Source: Treponema sp. UBA3649 (GTDB lineage: Bacteria > Spirochaetota > Spirochaetia > Treponematales > Treponemataceae). Taken from it: a stretch of DNA of 27,739 bases. A program made the translations under genes and the position numbers. The DNA lies in contig DFKI01000042.1 of NCBI GenBank assembly GCA_002373325.1, forward strand, positions 1 to 27,739, read 5' to 3'. Below are positions 13,698-22,100 of the stretch, piece by piece; the stretch's first letter is position 1; every line of letters starts with the position of its first letter. A model generated the notes under the pieces. The model was given only the letters and a program-made list of their open reading frames with translations. It was not told where the DNA came from and made no database searches.

Positions 13698-14351
13698 CTA
13701 CAAAAATGATTTCAAATCCTCAAGAGTCGGGCACAATCTGAAAAGCAGTTTTTTGATTTCATCACCCGGCTGAATCTGGTCGGGAACCATCACAGGCATC
13801 ATTCCGGCGGCATAGGCTGATTTAATTCCGTTGGGACTGTCCTCAACCGCAACGCAATTTTCAGGAGGAACGCCCAAAGCAGAACAGGCCCGAAGATAGA
13901 TTTCAGGATCCGGCTTTGAGTGCTCCACCTCGTCCCCGCAGATTATCGCGCTGAAATACTTGAAAAAATCCGCTTCCTTAAGCTCACGGTAGACGGCATC
14001 TTTTCTTGTGGATGATGCGAGCGCAAGAGGATATTTTTTTTCAGTAAGATAGTCCAGAATCTCACGTGCGTAGTGCATGAGCGGAAGTCCGTTTTCATCA
14101 GCATAAGTGTGAAAAAGAACTGAGCATCTTTCGCGGAACTCAACGGCGGGAAAATCGCGTCCATATTTTTTCCAAAGATACTCGTACTGGTCAGTCCTTG
14201 AGGAACCCGTGCAGTCACGAACGGCGGTCTCAAAATCACTTATGCCATACTCAGCCGCGGCTTTTCCCCACATAATCCGCGTAATCCGCTCGCTGTCAAA
14301 AAGAACTCCGTCCATGTCAAAAACCACGGCGCGGATCTCAGGCTCATTCAT
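13698..14351 (-). CDS. HAD-superfamily phosphatase (beta-phosphoglucomutase-like, subfamily IA)
   Basis: A 217-residue cytoplasmic HAD hydrolase. Motif I is FDMDGVLFDSE with nucleophile Asp12 and Asp14, motif II LALASSTRK (Ser113/114), motif III Lys146 in HSKPDPEIY and motif IV Glu170-Asp171 in VAVEDSPNGI. The helical cap lies between residues about 20 and 95. Such enzymes dephosphorylate or isomerise small sugar phosphates. The DGVLFDSE plus EDSPNGI combination is the beta-phosphoglucomutase/phosphatase style, but the substrate is not fixed. AGAGGTG lies about six bases before the ATG; a strong promoter is at 14369-14397. Confidence 0.88.
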   Translation of the reverse strand: MNEPEIRAVVFDMDGVLFDSERITRIMWGKAAAEYGISDFETAVRDCTGSSRTDQYEYLWKKYGRDFPAVEFRERCSVLFHTYADENGLPLMHYAREILDYLTEKKYPLALASSTRKDAVYRELKEADFFKYFSAIICGDEVEHSKPDPEIYLRACSALGVPPENCVAVEDSPNGIKSAYAAGMMPVMVPDQIQPGDEIKKLLFRLCPTLEDLKSFL

Positions 14352-14368
14352 AAATCACCTCTGAATGA

Positions 14369-14397
14369 ATTATAGCACAGTAAAATCCCAGCGTAAA
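14369..14397 (-). promoter_or_regulatory. Extended -10 promoter of the HAD phosphatase gene
   Basis: TATAAT (14369-14374) is preceded by TGC, giving an extended -10, with TTTACG at 17-base spacing (14392-14397). It lies 18 bases before the ATG and just beyond the stop of the DUF6171 gene. Confidence 0.7.
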
Positions 14398-14404
14398 GTA
14401 CATT

Positions 14405-14677
14405 TTACAAATCCTCCGTGCAGATTGTCCATCGGGGAGGGAAAAGAGGACATTTTTTTACACGGAATGCGGCCCTCACCTCCACATAGCATCCGCAGGC
14501 AAGGCAGGTTCCTTCCAAAAGATTGGCGCAGGACTTGCAGACAGAAAGTCTTCTCTCGTACTCATCATCCGGCGTTCGGTCATCAAGGGAGATTGACTCA
14601 ATGTAGCTTTCCAAATCAGGCGGCATCTCTCCGTTTTCCCGGAGCAGACACTTTTTGCAGACGCGTTTTTCCTCCAT
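14405..14677 (-). CDS. DUF6171 family cysteine-rich protein
   Basis: A 90-residue protein (94 if the upstream ATG at 14689 is used) with paired cysteines: CKKCLLRE near the start, then SVCKSCANLLEGTCLACGCYVEVRAA and KKCPLFPPRW. This layout matches DUF6171, a small presumed zinc-ribbon family of Firmicutes and spirochaetes with no known function. I chose the second ATG because TGGAGA lies six bases before it, whereas the first has no ribosome site. A good promoter is at 14736-14765. Metal binding is inferred from the cysteine spacing. Confidence 0.8.
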   Translation of the reverse strand: MEEKRVCKKCLLRENGEMPPDLESYIESISLDDRTPDDEYERRLSVCKSCANLLEGTCLACGCYVEVRAAFRVKKCPLFPPRWTICTEDL

Positions 14678-14735
14678 CAGATTCTCCATTTCACTGAGAA
14701 AGTTCCATAAAAAGCAGATTTTTGAAACCCGCTTT

Positions 14736-14765
14736 ATTATCCACTATTCCCCCCTTTAATGTCAA
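14736..14765 (-). promoter_or_regulatory. Promoter of the DUF6171 gene
   Basis: TTGACA (14760-14765), an 18-base spacer and GATAAT (14736-14741) on the minus strand, about 60 bases upstream of the start. Its -35 shares a base with the -35 of the divergent promoter at 14755-14783. Confidence 0.7.
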
Positions 14766-14783
14766 TTATTTCATGCCGATAAT
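14755..14783 (+). promoter_or_regulatory. Promoter of the exported Fn3-like gene, predicting a leaderless mRNA
   Basis: TTTAAT (14755-14760), a 17-base spacer and GATAAT (14778-14783) end six bases before the ATG at 14790. Transcription would start at or next to the start codon, and there is no Shine-Dalgarno sequence. Confidence 0.5.
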
Positions 14784-14789
14784 CGAAAC

Positions 14790-15809
14790 ATGAGATTCTT
14801 TTCCTTTAAAAAGCACATTTTGATTTTCGCGCTCATTTCATTTGTCCAGGCACTCAACGCTCAGACATCAAGGCCGGTCGTGTCACAAATCAACGCAAGC
14901 CCCGTCTCGACCAACAAGATTGAGGTGACTTGGAAACTTCCGTCATCGGTAAAAGAAGGTTTCATCACTGCTCTCCATGTCTACCGGGACATAAGGCCAA
15001 TCTCAGAAATCAGCACGAAAAAGCCCGTTGCAAGTCTTCCATATTATGCGGTTTCCTACACCGACACTCCGGGTGACTTCCGGGAATATTTTTATGCGGT
15101 CGTAACAGAGATATCCGTCATGCCGTCATCCAAAAGCGGAGCGGCCAAGGATTTGTATTACGACGAGGAGACCGATTCCCTTCCTGAGCGAACGAGCGGT
15201 GAGATTTATGCCATGATTCTTCCGGGCGTGAACTCAACTGTAAACGGTGCGAAAATCAGCGGAAAAAAAGACTCGGTGGAGGATTTGAACGAAAAGCAGT
15301 ATCTTCTTCAGACAAAAGAGGCAGAGAAAAAAATCTACGACGGAGACAGAATCCGCGAGCAGCCACTGCCCTACATGGACATTCTGGGAGATAAAAACAG
15401 CCTGCACGAAAGGACAATCAGCTTGGAGGCGGAGGAGAGGGCAAAGTCACTCTTGAAAAAAAATCCGGCTGAGACGAAGAAAATCCTTGAGCCATACATT
15501 TTCCACGAAGACCTGATTGAGAATGTTGATGGGGACGCGGGACGGCTATTTGAAATCTTAAAGACGAGCTTCATAAAAAGGGATTATGAGGCGGCGGAAA
15601 AAACCCTGGATGATTTTTTACCCACGGCAAAAGATGAGGAAGTTGTTCAGCGCGCGACTTTCTATCTTGGTGAGTGCCATTACTTTAACGGAAACATGCC
15701 GGAAGCAATCAAGTGTTTTCTTTTGCTGCAGGATTTCTATCCGTCACTATGCCGTAAGTGGACAAAAAATTCCCTTGACCTTTATGTGATTGCCGGGGAT
15801 TTGGACTAG
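14790..15809 (+). CDS. Exported protein with fibronectin-III-like and helical-repeat regions
   Basis: The 339-residue product has a signal peptide (MRFFSFKKHILIFALISFVQ, likely cleavage after LNA). Residues about 28-112 read as an Fn3-like beta-sandwich: VSTNKIEVTWKLPSSVKEG, then ALHVYRDIRPI and YTDTPGDFREYFYAVVTE. The C-terminal third (about 225-335) is helical with a TPR-like pair around LFEILKTSFIKRDYEAAEKTLDDFL and FYLGECHYFNGNMPEAIKCFLLL. Periplasmic or surface location is likely; no catalytic motif is seen. It has no ribosome site (see the promoter just upstream) and ends at a terminator shared with the convergent gene. I do not recognise a named family. Confidence 0.75.
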   Translation: MRFFSFKKHILIFALISFVQALNAQTSRPVVSQINASPVSTNKIEVTWKLPSSVKEGFITALHVYRDIRPISEISTKKPVASLPYYAVSYTDTPGDFREYFYAVVTEISVMPSSKSGAAKDLYYDEETDSLPERTSGEIYAMILPGVNSTVNGAKISGKKDSVEDLNEKQYLLQTKEAEKKIYDGDRIREQPLPYMDILGDKNSLHERTISLEAEERAKSLLKKNPAETKKILEPYIFHEDLIENVDGDAGRLFEILKTSFIKRDYEAAEKTLDDFLPTAKDEEVVQRATFYLGECHYFNGNMPEAIKCFLLLQDFYPSLCRKWTKNSLDLYVIAGDLD

Positions 15810-15825
15810 AGCCAGTTTAAATAAG

Positions 15826-15861
15826 AAGACCGCTCCACCGAATGATGAAGCGGCCTTTTTT
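15826..15861 (+). terminator. Rho-independent terminator between convergent genes
   Basis: AAG-A-CCGCT (15826-15834) pairs with AGCGG-C-CTT (15849-15857), eight pairs with one A-C mismatch, followed by a run of Ts on the plus strand. The minus-strand side has only a weak T-run, so it mainly serves the Fn3-like gene but may also stop the gene at 15874-18936. Confidence 0.7.
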
Positions 15862-15873
15862 ATGCGGCGTGAC

Positions 15874-18800
15874 CTACTTTCTCAAAACGCTCTTGTCGAT
15901 GATTTTTTTGAACTCAGGCATGGCAAGAGCCTTTCCATGAATCACTTCCTGAACGTTGTTGTCCCCGTCGATGAAGACTATGAGAGGTGTGTTCACGGTC
16001 TTGACCTTTGGCAAAAACTTCTTCGTGTACGCGCTCATCGCATTCTTCGCATTGTTGGAATAATCGTAAGCGAAATTCATCTCGGGCAGGGCATAGTTGT
16101 TTCTGAAAGTCTTTACGGCAAATTCCTTCGCCTTACGGGTCTCTATGAAAAGAATGTCCACGGAGCTGAAATCCTCGTACTCACGGTTCAGGTTCTTGAG
16201 GAAGTTCTTTGTCCTTCCGCAGCTGGTCGTGAAGAAAACAAGCACCTTCGGTTTTCCACTGGCAGACGCGCTCATCGTTCCGCCGTCCACAAGGCTGAAC
16301 ACGGAGGAAACAGGATTCTTCAGGTCAGGCTCCTTTTTCTCGGGAACAATCGGCGGCTTAGGCAAAAGAGTCTCCTTATCCGGAATGGGACTTGGCTTCT
16401 TTTCGGGAAGCTCAGGTTTCTTTTCTGGCACGGAGGGTTTCTTCTCGGGAAGCTCTGGTTTCTTTTCGGGAACGGAAGGTTTCTTCTCGGGAACGTCCGG
16501 TTTCTTTTCAGGCACAGATGGCTTTTTCTCGGGAACATCCGGCTTTGTCTCTGGCTTTGAGGGCTCCGCTGGTTTCGGTACCTCGCACTGTCCGTCCTCA
16601 CACTCATTTTCGGGAACAGAAGGCTTTGTCTCGCACACACCGTCCTCACATTCGCTTGAGGAAACTTTCAGATAGCCGTCAATGATTTCGCGGATGTGGG
16701 TATAAGCGACGGACTTTCCGGACTCATATTTCTGAATCACGTTGTTGGAGTCAATGTAGACTATGACAGGAAGTCCTATGCTGCTGACGTTTCCATCAAT
16801 CATCCTTATGTAACGCCACATTACGCCGTTTGCCGCATTAGCCTCGTCATAAGCGAATTTCATCGCGGCGGATCCGTATGAATCCTTGAACTTCTGCACG
16901 TCGGCTTTTTTCGCACGGTTTATCTCAATCTCGTAGATGTCCGCGTCGGAGAAAGTCTCGTACTTCGGACCAAGAGACCTCGTGGTGGACTGGCATCTTC
17001 CGCAGATTGTCTGGAAGAAAATGAGAACCTTTGGTTTTCCCTCTGCCTTGCTTGTCACCTTGCTTCCGTTGAGCAGGGTAAAGTTTTCGTTGATTGTGTT
17101 CGGAATATTGAGTCCGTCTGTTTTTGGGGATGCCGGATTTGCGGGAGCGGGACTTGGGGTCTGGGTTGATGCACCTGTATTTGTTCCTGTATTTGTTCCC
17201 GTATTGGTCTGAGGAAGTCCGTTCTTTGGAATCAGATAGTTGTCGATTATGTTGCGGACTGTCTGCGCAGGATTATCTCTCGGACATCCGTTCAGCTCAT
17301 ACTGAATCTTGTTGTTGCAGTCAATGAAAATCACAAAGGGATAGCCGGTTCCGGAGTTGGTCAGTTTTCCGTATTCCTTGAACGCTTCCTTTCCCTCGCT
17401 GCCGGAAACCCCACTGCCGGATGTGAATTTCAGGGCGGAAAGATTGTTGTCGGAGATATACTTCGTGATTTTATCATCCGAATCGTTGTATGCGTTCACG
17501 AGATAGAGGTCCACATCGGAAAACTGACTGTAGTTTGCGGCAAGATCCGTATTCAGTTTCTTTGCATAAGGACAGTACGTGGCGTAGAAGACAAGCACTT
17601 TCGGTTTTGCCGTTGAAACCTGATTCGTCACTGTACCACTGCTTCTAAGGGTAAACGTGTATGTAGGAAGATTTGTGAGATTCTTTCCTTTATATCTGGC
17701 GTCTCCGTAAGTCACCGAAGGAACCACGGGACCAGTTCTTCCAGCAGATGGATTTGAAGGAGCCGGACTTGGATTTGTGGTGCAGGTTGAACCTGTAGAT
17801 GAACCTGAGCCCGAAGATGAGCCTGAGCCTGCCGCAAGAATCCGTGAGTTGATTGATGCCGCATCGTTTGCCCAAGGAAGAGACGGAGAGTCAGATACGG
17901 AATATACAAGCGCATACTGAATTCTTCCACCGGAGCCTCCTATTCCTATGATAACATCATCGGTCGTTGTCGGCTTCGCGCTGAAATCAACATCGCTCGT
18001 AAGATTCTGCCAGCTGCCGTTGACCCTTATCATAAGGCGCTGTCCCTGGGGAATGGTAAAGTTGAAAGTGTACGCCTCGTTCTTTTTCAGGGTGCCTGCC
18101 ATCGGAATCTTGTTGACTTTGGATCCGCCCTTGATTACATCGTGGACTGCAAGCATCAGATCGGGAGCCCATGCCTTGTTGTGCGTAAGATAAAAATCAT
18201 AGAGCTCCTTTCCGTCAATTCCAAGCTGCTCGAAATCAGGCTCAACGCGGGGAAGAGCGTAAAATTTCTCCATGCTCACGGTCGGATTAAGAAGCTGCCA
18301 GGAATCGCTGCTCGGATAGTGGGACATAATCATGTAGTAGGGATCAACGTCGAACCAGGCGTCCTTGTAGTCAAACTCAAAAGTCTTTTGTACCATGTCG
18401 GTGTTTCCGGCGGCCCACGTGGGATCAAGGAGCATTTTTTTACCGCTTGAAAGTTTTACGAGAACCCATCCGTGGCTTCCGAGAGCATTCTTGTACTGAT
18501 ACCAGTTTTTCTTATTGTTTCCGTTCGCATACTCGCAGTTGAGTCCGACAGTCTTGGCAAGCTCAACATAAAGAAGACTGTACCCCTGACAGGCTCCCTT
18601 ACGGTTTCTCCAAACACCGTCGGCGCTGTAGCAGAAGGATGAGTCAAGGTTCACGTCATAGGCGATGTTGTGCGCAATCCATGCGAAAATGGCACGGGCT
18701 TTTTCCTCCTCGGTTCTTGAAGTCTGGCAGATTTTAGCGGCTGCGGTCGCATAAGACGTTGATGTTGAAAAAGACAGATTGGACGCATAATTGTCAATGG

Positions 18801-18936
18801 CCGACCAGTCCTTCACCGCAGGATGTTTTTTGGCGGTAAACATAACATCTGCGTTTGTCTGTGCGGATGCAAGTCCACCCGTGAAAATCAGGGCACAAAT
18901 CAGCGCGCCCAAAATAAATAATTTGTGTCTGCTCAT
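15874..18936 (-). CDS. Secreted transglutaminase-like protein with three thioredoxin-fold domains
   Basis: The 1,020-residue product has a signal peptide (cleavage near ASA-QT, residue 25). Residues about 70-190 are a transglutaminase/protease-like core with Cys116 (KGACQGYS), His155 (GSHGWVLV) and Asp171 (LLDPTW). A beta-rich region and a Ser/Gly linker follow. Three thioredoxin-fold modules start near residues 444, 634 and 894, each opening KPKVL(V/I)F; the active sites read CPYA (455-458), CGRC (645-648) and CGRT (906-909). Only the middle one is a full CxxC. Cis-proline positions are kept (GYP, GLP, NTP). CEDGVC and CEDGQC plus eight PEKKP-type heptads separate modules two and three. AAGGAGG precedes the ATG. 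An envelope redox or peptide-processing role is inferred. Confidence 0.85.
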   Translation of the reverse strand: MSRHKLFILGALICALIFTGGLASAQTNADVMFTAKKHPAVKDWSAIDNYASNLSFSTSTSYATAAAKICQTSRTEEEKARAIFAWIAHNIAYDVNLDSSFCYSADGVWRNRKGACQGYSLLYVELAKTVGLNCEYANGNNKKNWYQYKNALGSHGWVLVKLSSGKKMLLDPTWAAGNTDMVQKTFEFDYKDAWFDVDPYYMIMSHYPSSDSWQLLNPTVSMEKFYALPRVEPDFEQLGIDGKELYDFYLTHNKAWAPDLMLAVHDVIKGGSKVNKIPMAGTLKKNEAYTFNFTIPQGQRLMIRVNGSWQNLTSDVDFSAKPTTTDDVIIGIGGSGGRIQYALVYSVSDSPSLPWANDAASINSRILAAGSGSSSGSGSSTGSTCTTNPSPAPSNPSAGRTGPVVPSVTYGDARYKGKNLTNLPTYTFTLRSSGTVTNQVSTAKPKVLVFYATYCPYAKKLNTDLAANYSQFSDVDLYLVNAYNDSDDKITKYISDNNLSALKFTSGSGVSGSEGKEAFKEYGKLTNSGTGYPFVIFIDCNNKIQYELNGCPRDNPAQTVRNIIDNYLIPKNGLPQTNTGTNTGTNTGASTQTPSPAPANPASPKTDGLNIPNTINENFTLLNGSKVTSKAEGKPKVLIFFQTICGRCQSTTRSLGPKYETFSDADIYEIEINRAKKADVQKFKDSYGSAAMKFAYDEANAANGVMWRYIRMIDGNVSSIGLPVIVYIDSNNVIQKYESGKSVAYTHIREIIDGYLKVSSSECEDGVCETKPSVPENECEDGQCEVPKPAEPSKPETKPDVPEKKPSVPEKKPDVPEKKPSVPEKKPELPEKKPSVPEKKPELPEKKPSPIPDKETLLPKPPIVPEKKEPDLKNPVSSVFSLVDGGTMSASASGKPKVLVFFTTSCGRTKNFLKNLNREYEDFSSVDILFIETRKAKEFAVKTFRNNYALPEMNFAYDYSNNAKNAMSAYTKKFLPKVKTVNTPLIVFIDGDNNVQEVIHGKALAMPEFKKIIDKSVLRK
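16391..16553 (-). repeat. 21-base tandem repeats encoding VPEKKPS/D/E heptads
   Basis: About seven to eight in-frame 21-base units within the transglutaminase-thioredoxin gene encode the seven-residue motif (V/L)PEKKP(S/D/E), residues about 800-850. The charged, proline-rich stretch would be an extended spacer between thioredoxin modules two and three. Unit number could change by slippage or recombination without breaking the frame. Confidence 0.85.
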
Positions 18937-19039
18937 AATTCCTCCTTACAAGACAGATTTGCATTTATCCGGAAAAACCTGATGTGAATTTATCTGTTAC
19001 TTTATATGGAACAAAAAAAAGAGCCGGAATGGTAACATG

Positions 19040-19088
19040 AAAAAAAAATATGGGGACCCCAGAAAACAAGAGTCTCCCGGAGCTCCCC
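19040..19088 (-). terminator. Terminator after the giant lipoprotein gene
   Basis: On the minus strand GGGGA-G-CTCC (19079-19088) can pair with GGGG-TCCCC (19052-19060), with one bulged G and one G-U. AT and nine Ts follow. It lies about 40 bases past the stop at 19127. A weaker stem TGAC/GTCA with six Ts is nested at 19099-19129. Confidence 0.5.
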
Positions 19089-19126
19089 CACCCGCCTCAA
19101 AAAATGACGGGCATGAAAAATGAAAG

Positions 19127-22100
19127 TCAGCGTGTCTTGGACCTGATTGCAGGATTTGTCAACGCCGGATTGATTTTCGGATCCTCCACTTTCGGAAGCT
19201 CCTGAACCTTCAGTTTTTCCTCCTGTAATTTCCGCTGGCCCTCATCCGTCAAGTCAAGCAAAGTCTTTACGCTTCCCTCAAATCTTCCTGATGAGTTCAC
19301 CTTCGCCGGAGTCACCTTTTTGATTTCCGCCTCGGAGACAGTATAGGTAGGACTCTCATAGCCGTCTGAAACAGAAGCTTTCTTTGCCATAAGAGGAATG
19401 TCCTGTCCCTCTATGAGAATCTTCGATCCGTCCTTTGCCGTAATGTAGAATGTGAAGGCACCCGGAGTCTTAACGGAAACCGTAAGCTTGTATCTTCCCG
19501 AAACAGGTTTTCCAAGCTTATCCATTGCCATAGAAAGCTCTTCCACAACAGCGCCGCATGTATTTCTCACAAAGGTAATGTTGCTCTTGGAAAGCTTCTC
19601 AGGACAGATGACACCGAGCTCCACACAAGGCTTGTCGAATGCGGTCACATAAATCATGCTGCTTCCCATCAAAGCCTTCACGGACTTGTACACGCTGTCG
19701 TAGAGAATCTGGGAACCATAGGTACCTGTCTGTCCGTTTATGGCTGTGTTTTTCGTGGGGTCCATGGCAAAAAATACGACCTTTCCGCTTGCCTTCACAT
19801 CAGAGAGGACAATGTTGTACCGGATTGTCTTACCGACAGCAGGAGTACCGCTCGTCATCTTTTCGAGTGACCATGTTGCCCCGGTAACGCCAAGGCTTAC
19901 GGAAATGTCATTCTTTGACAAAGTAAAGGTCGCGTCCTTCACCTCGAACGGAATAATCGCCCTTCCGTCCACCTTCGGATACTCCACATCCAAAGTCTTC
20001 AGTGTCGGAGCTGTGTAAATCTTTCCCGCGTCAATAGTCCATGAAAGCGTCTCAAGGAAATCCCTTCCGGAAAGTCCTGATGCCGGAATTCCAGCCGTGG
20101 GAGAACCTGTCGCAGAAGTCTTTGAAAGATCCTTTACCCCTGCCTTAACATCAGTCTTCGACGGCAGAGTCTTCGGAATCTGAACCTTGAACCTCGCTCC
20201 GGAAGCGTTCTTGACCGCAACCACATAGTTTCCGCTCTTGGTGATTCCGCCGATGTCAAGCCTGTAGCCCCATCCCTCGCTGTTCCGTCCTTCGTCCACA
20301 AGCGCGCTATATGTGCTTCCGCAGGTGTTTGTCACGAACTCCATGCTGCCGCTTCCAAGCCTAGTTTTTCCCGGATTGTGCAGTGTGAACCTGACGCTCG
20401 CAGTTCTTTCAATCGTAGTGGAGTAAGTCACGGTGGAGTCGTAGGTGATAAACGGCATCACATAAAGTCCGTTTGTGTCCACTTCAACGGAGCCGGGCGC
20501 AATCTTGGAGGAAGTCGCCATGAACCTGTTTGATTTTTCTGACGCGGGTACAAGAGTATATCCGGTCGGATCCTTCACGCGATAGGTAAATTTTCCGCTT
20601 GAAGTGACTCCCGTAAGAACTATGTTCCATTTTCCGCTTCCCGCAGAAACGACGTTGCTCACAGTTCCACCGGTCTCATTCTGCAAAACCGTGATGCTCG
20701 CCGCATTGAACGTGGGAGCTGATCCCTTGGCAGTGACGGTAAACGGAATGTTCACGGTCTTCTCCGTCTCAGGATAAATCGGAACTCCATAAGAAATGGA
20801 ATGGGGAGAATGGATGTCCGCAACTTTTATTGTATAGTTCGGATTCACGTCATCCGCAACCTCGGCAGGAATCGGACTTCCTGAATCATCAAGCACATCG
20901 AAACGGAGAGTACCGTCTTTTTTCACGTTGCTCAAAGTCACATAGTACTGGACCCAATCAGAACCGGAGTTACCCTGCCTGAGAGAAGTAAGGCTTCCTC
21001 CCGTCGTGTTGGTAACGGTCTTTATGTGCTTCATCGCGCGAGGTGAGGTAAGCTTGTTTACGACGAAGATGATTTCCATCTGACCCTCAAGACCGTAAGT
21101 CGTTCCACCGTATCCAATATAAGGCTTCGGCGGCTCGTAAATCTTTGACTTGTCCACGGCAACGGACATGACATTGCCCATCTGGGATCCTTCCGCGTTG
21201 AGCAGGATAAAGTTGAAGTTACCTGATTTCTCAACGTTCGAAAGTGTGAATGAGTATGTGACCATTGTGGAAGAAGTCAGTGCAGAGGAAGGAGCGTTGT
21301 TCGTCATCTTCCATGAGGCGCCGCATGTGTTTGCCGTCACATTGATGTCGCTTTCGGAAAGCACGTAGTTCAGGCCCGTAACGGTGAATGAGAATTTTAC
21401 CGTGGACGAATCTGCCGGATAAGAAACCTTAGGAACCGATATGCTCGGATTCTTCCATACCCTGCCTGTGTCGATTGAGAAAACCTTGTGCTTTGTTCCG
21501 TTTGCGGTTTCAAGACGCAGCCCGTTTCCGTCCTTCATGGTGAACGAGAATGTTCCGCTCTTGGTGAAATCCCCGAAGCATATTGTGACGACTCTGGAAG
21601 AAGAATTTCCCCTTGAGGAGACGTTCTTTACCGTAGCGCCGCAGCTGTTGCTGATGAATTCCAGGTTCGCGGACTTTGGTAGAATCGGGTAGTCGGTGAG
21701 AGTGAAAGTCACTACGTACTGGGAAGAGGTCTTTGAGTAATAATCATCGCCGTTGAATATGATTGCGCCTGCAGGACCTGAGAAAATCTGGCTCTTCTGG
21801 ATTGTATACGTCGGAGCAGACTTTCCGTCGCTAGATTTCATGGCCGTGCTGTGATTTGCCGGATCCATCACGTTGAAGCTTACCGTACCCGTAGTCGAAC
21901 TGACATCGGTGAACACAAGCTCGTAATGAACCCTTGAGCCGTCCCCGAACTTCGGATTTGAATCCACGCAGACAAGCTTCCACTGACCGCCTGCAGATGT
22001 ACTCACCTTCGGATCGTTCATGTCAAGCTGCTTTGACGAATCGTTCACGGTAAATGGGATATGCACCTCCGCCACATTCGTCGAGTAGTAGAGATTTCCG

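Noticed and set aside
15790..16675. Long plus-strand frames rich in Phe/Ser/Gly opposite the transglutaminase-thioredoxin gene
   Set aside because: They are antisense readings of the PEKKP repeat region; no ribosome site and no family resemblance.
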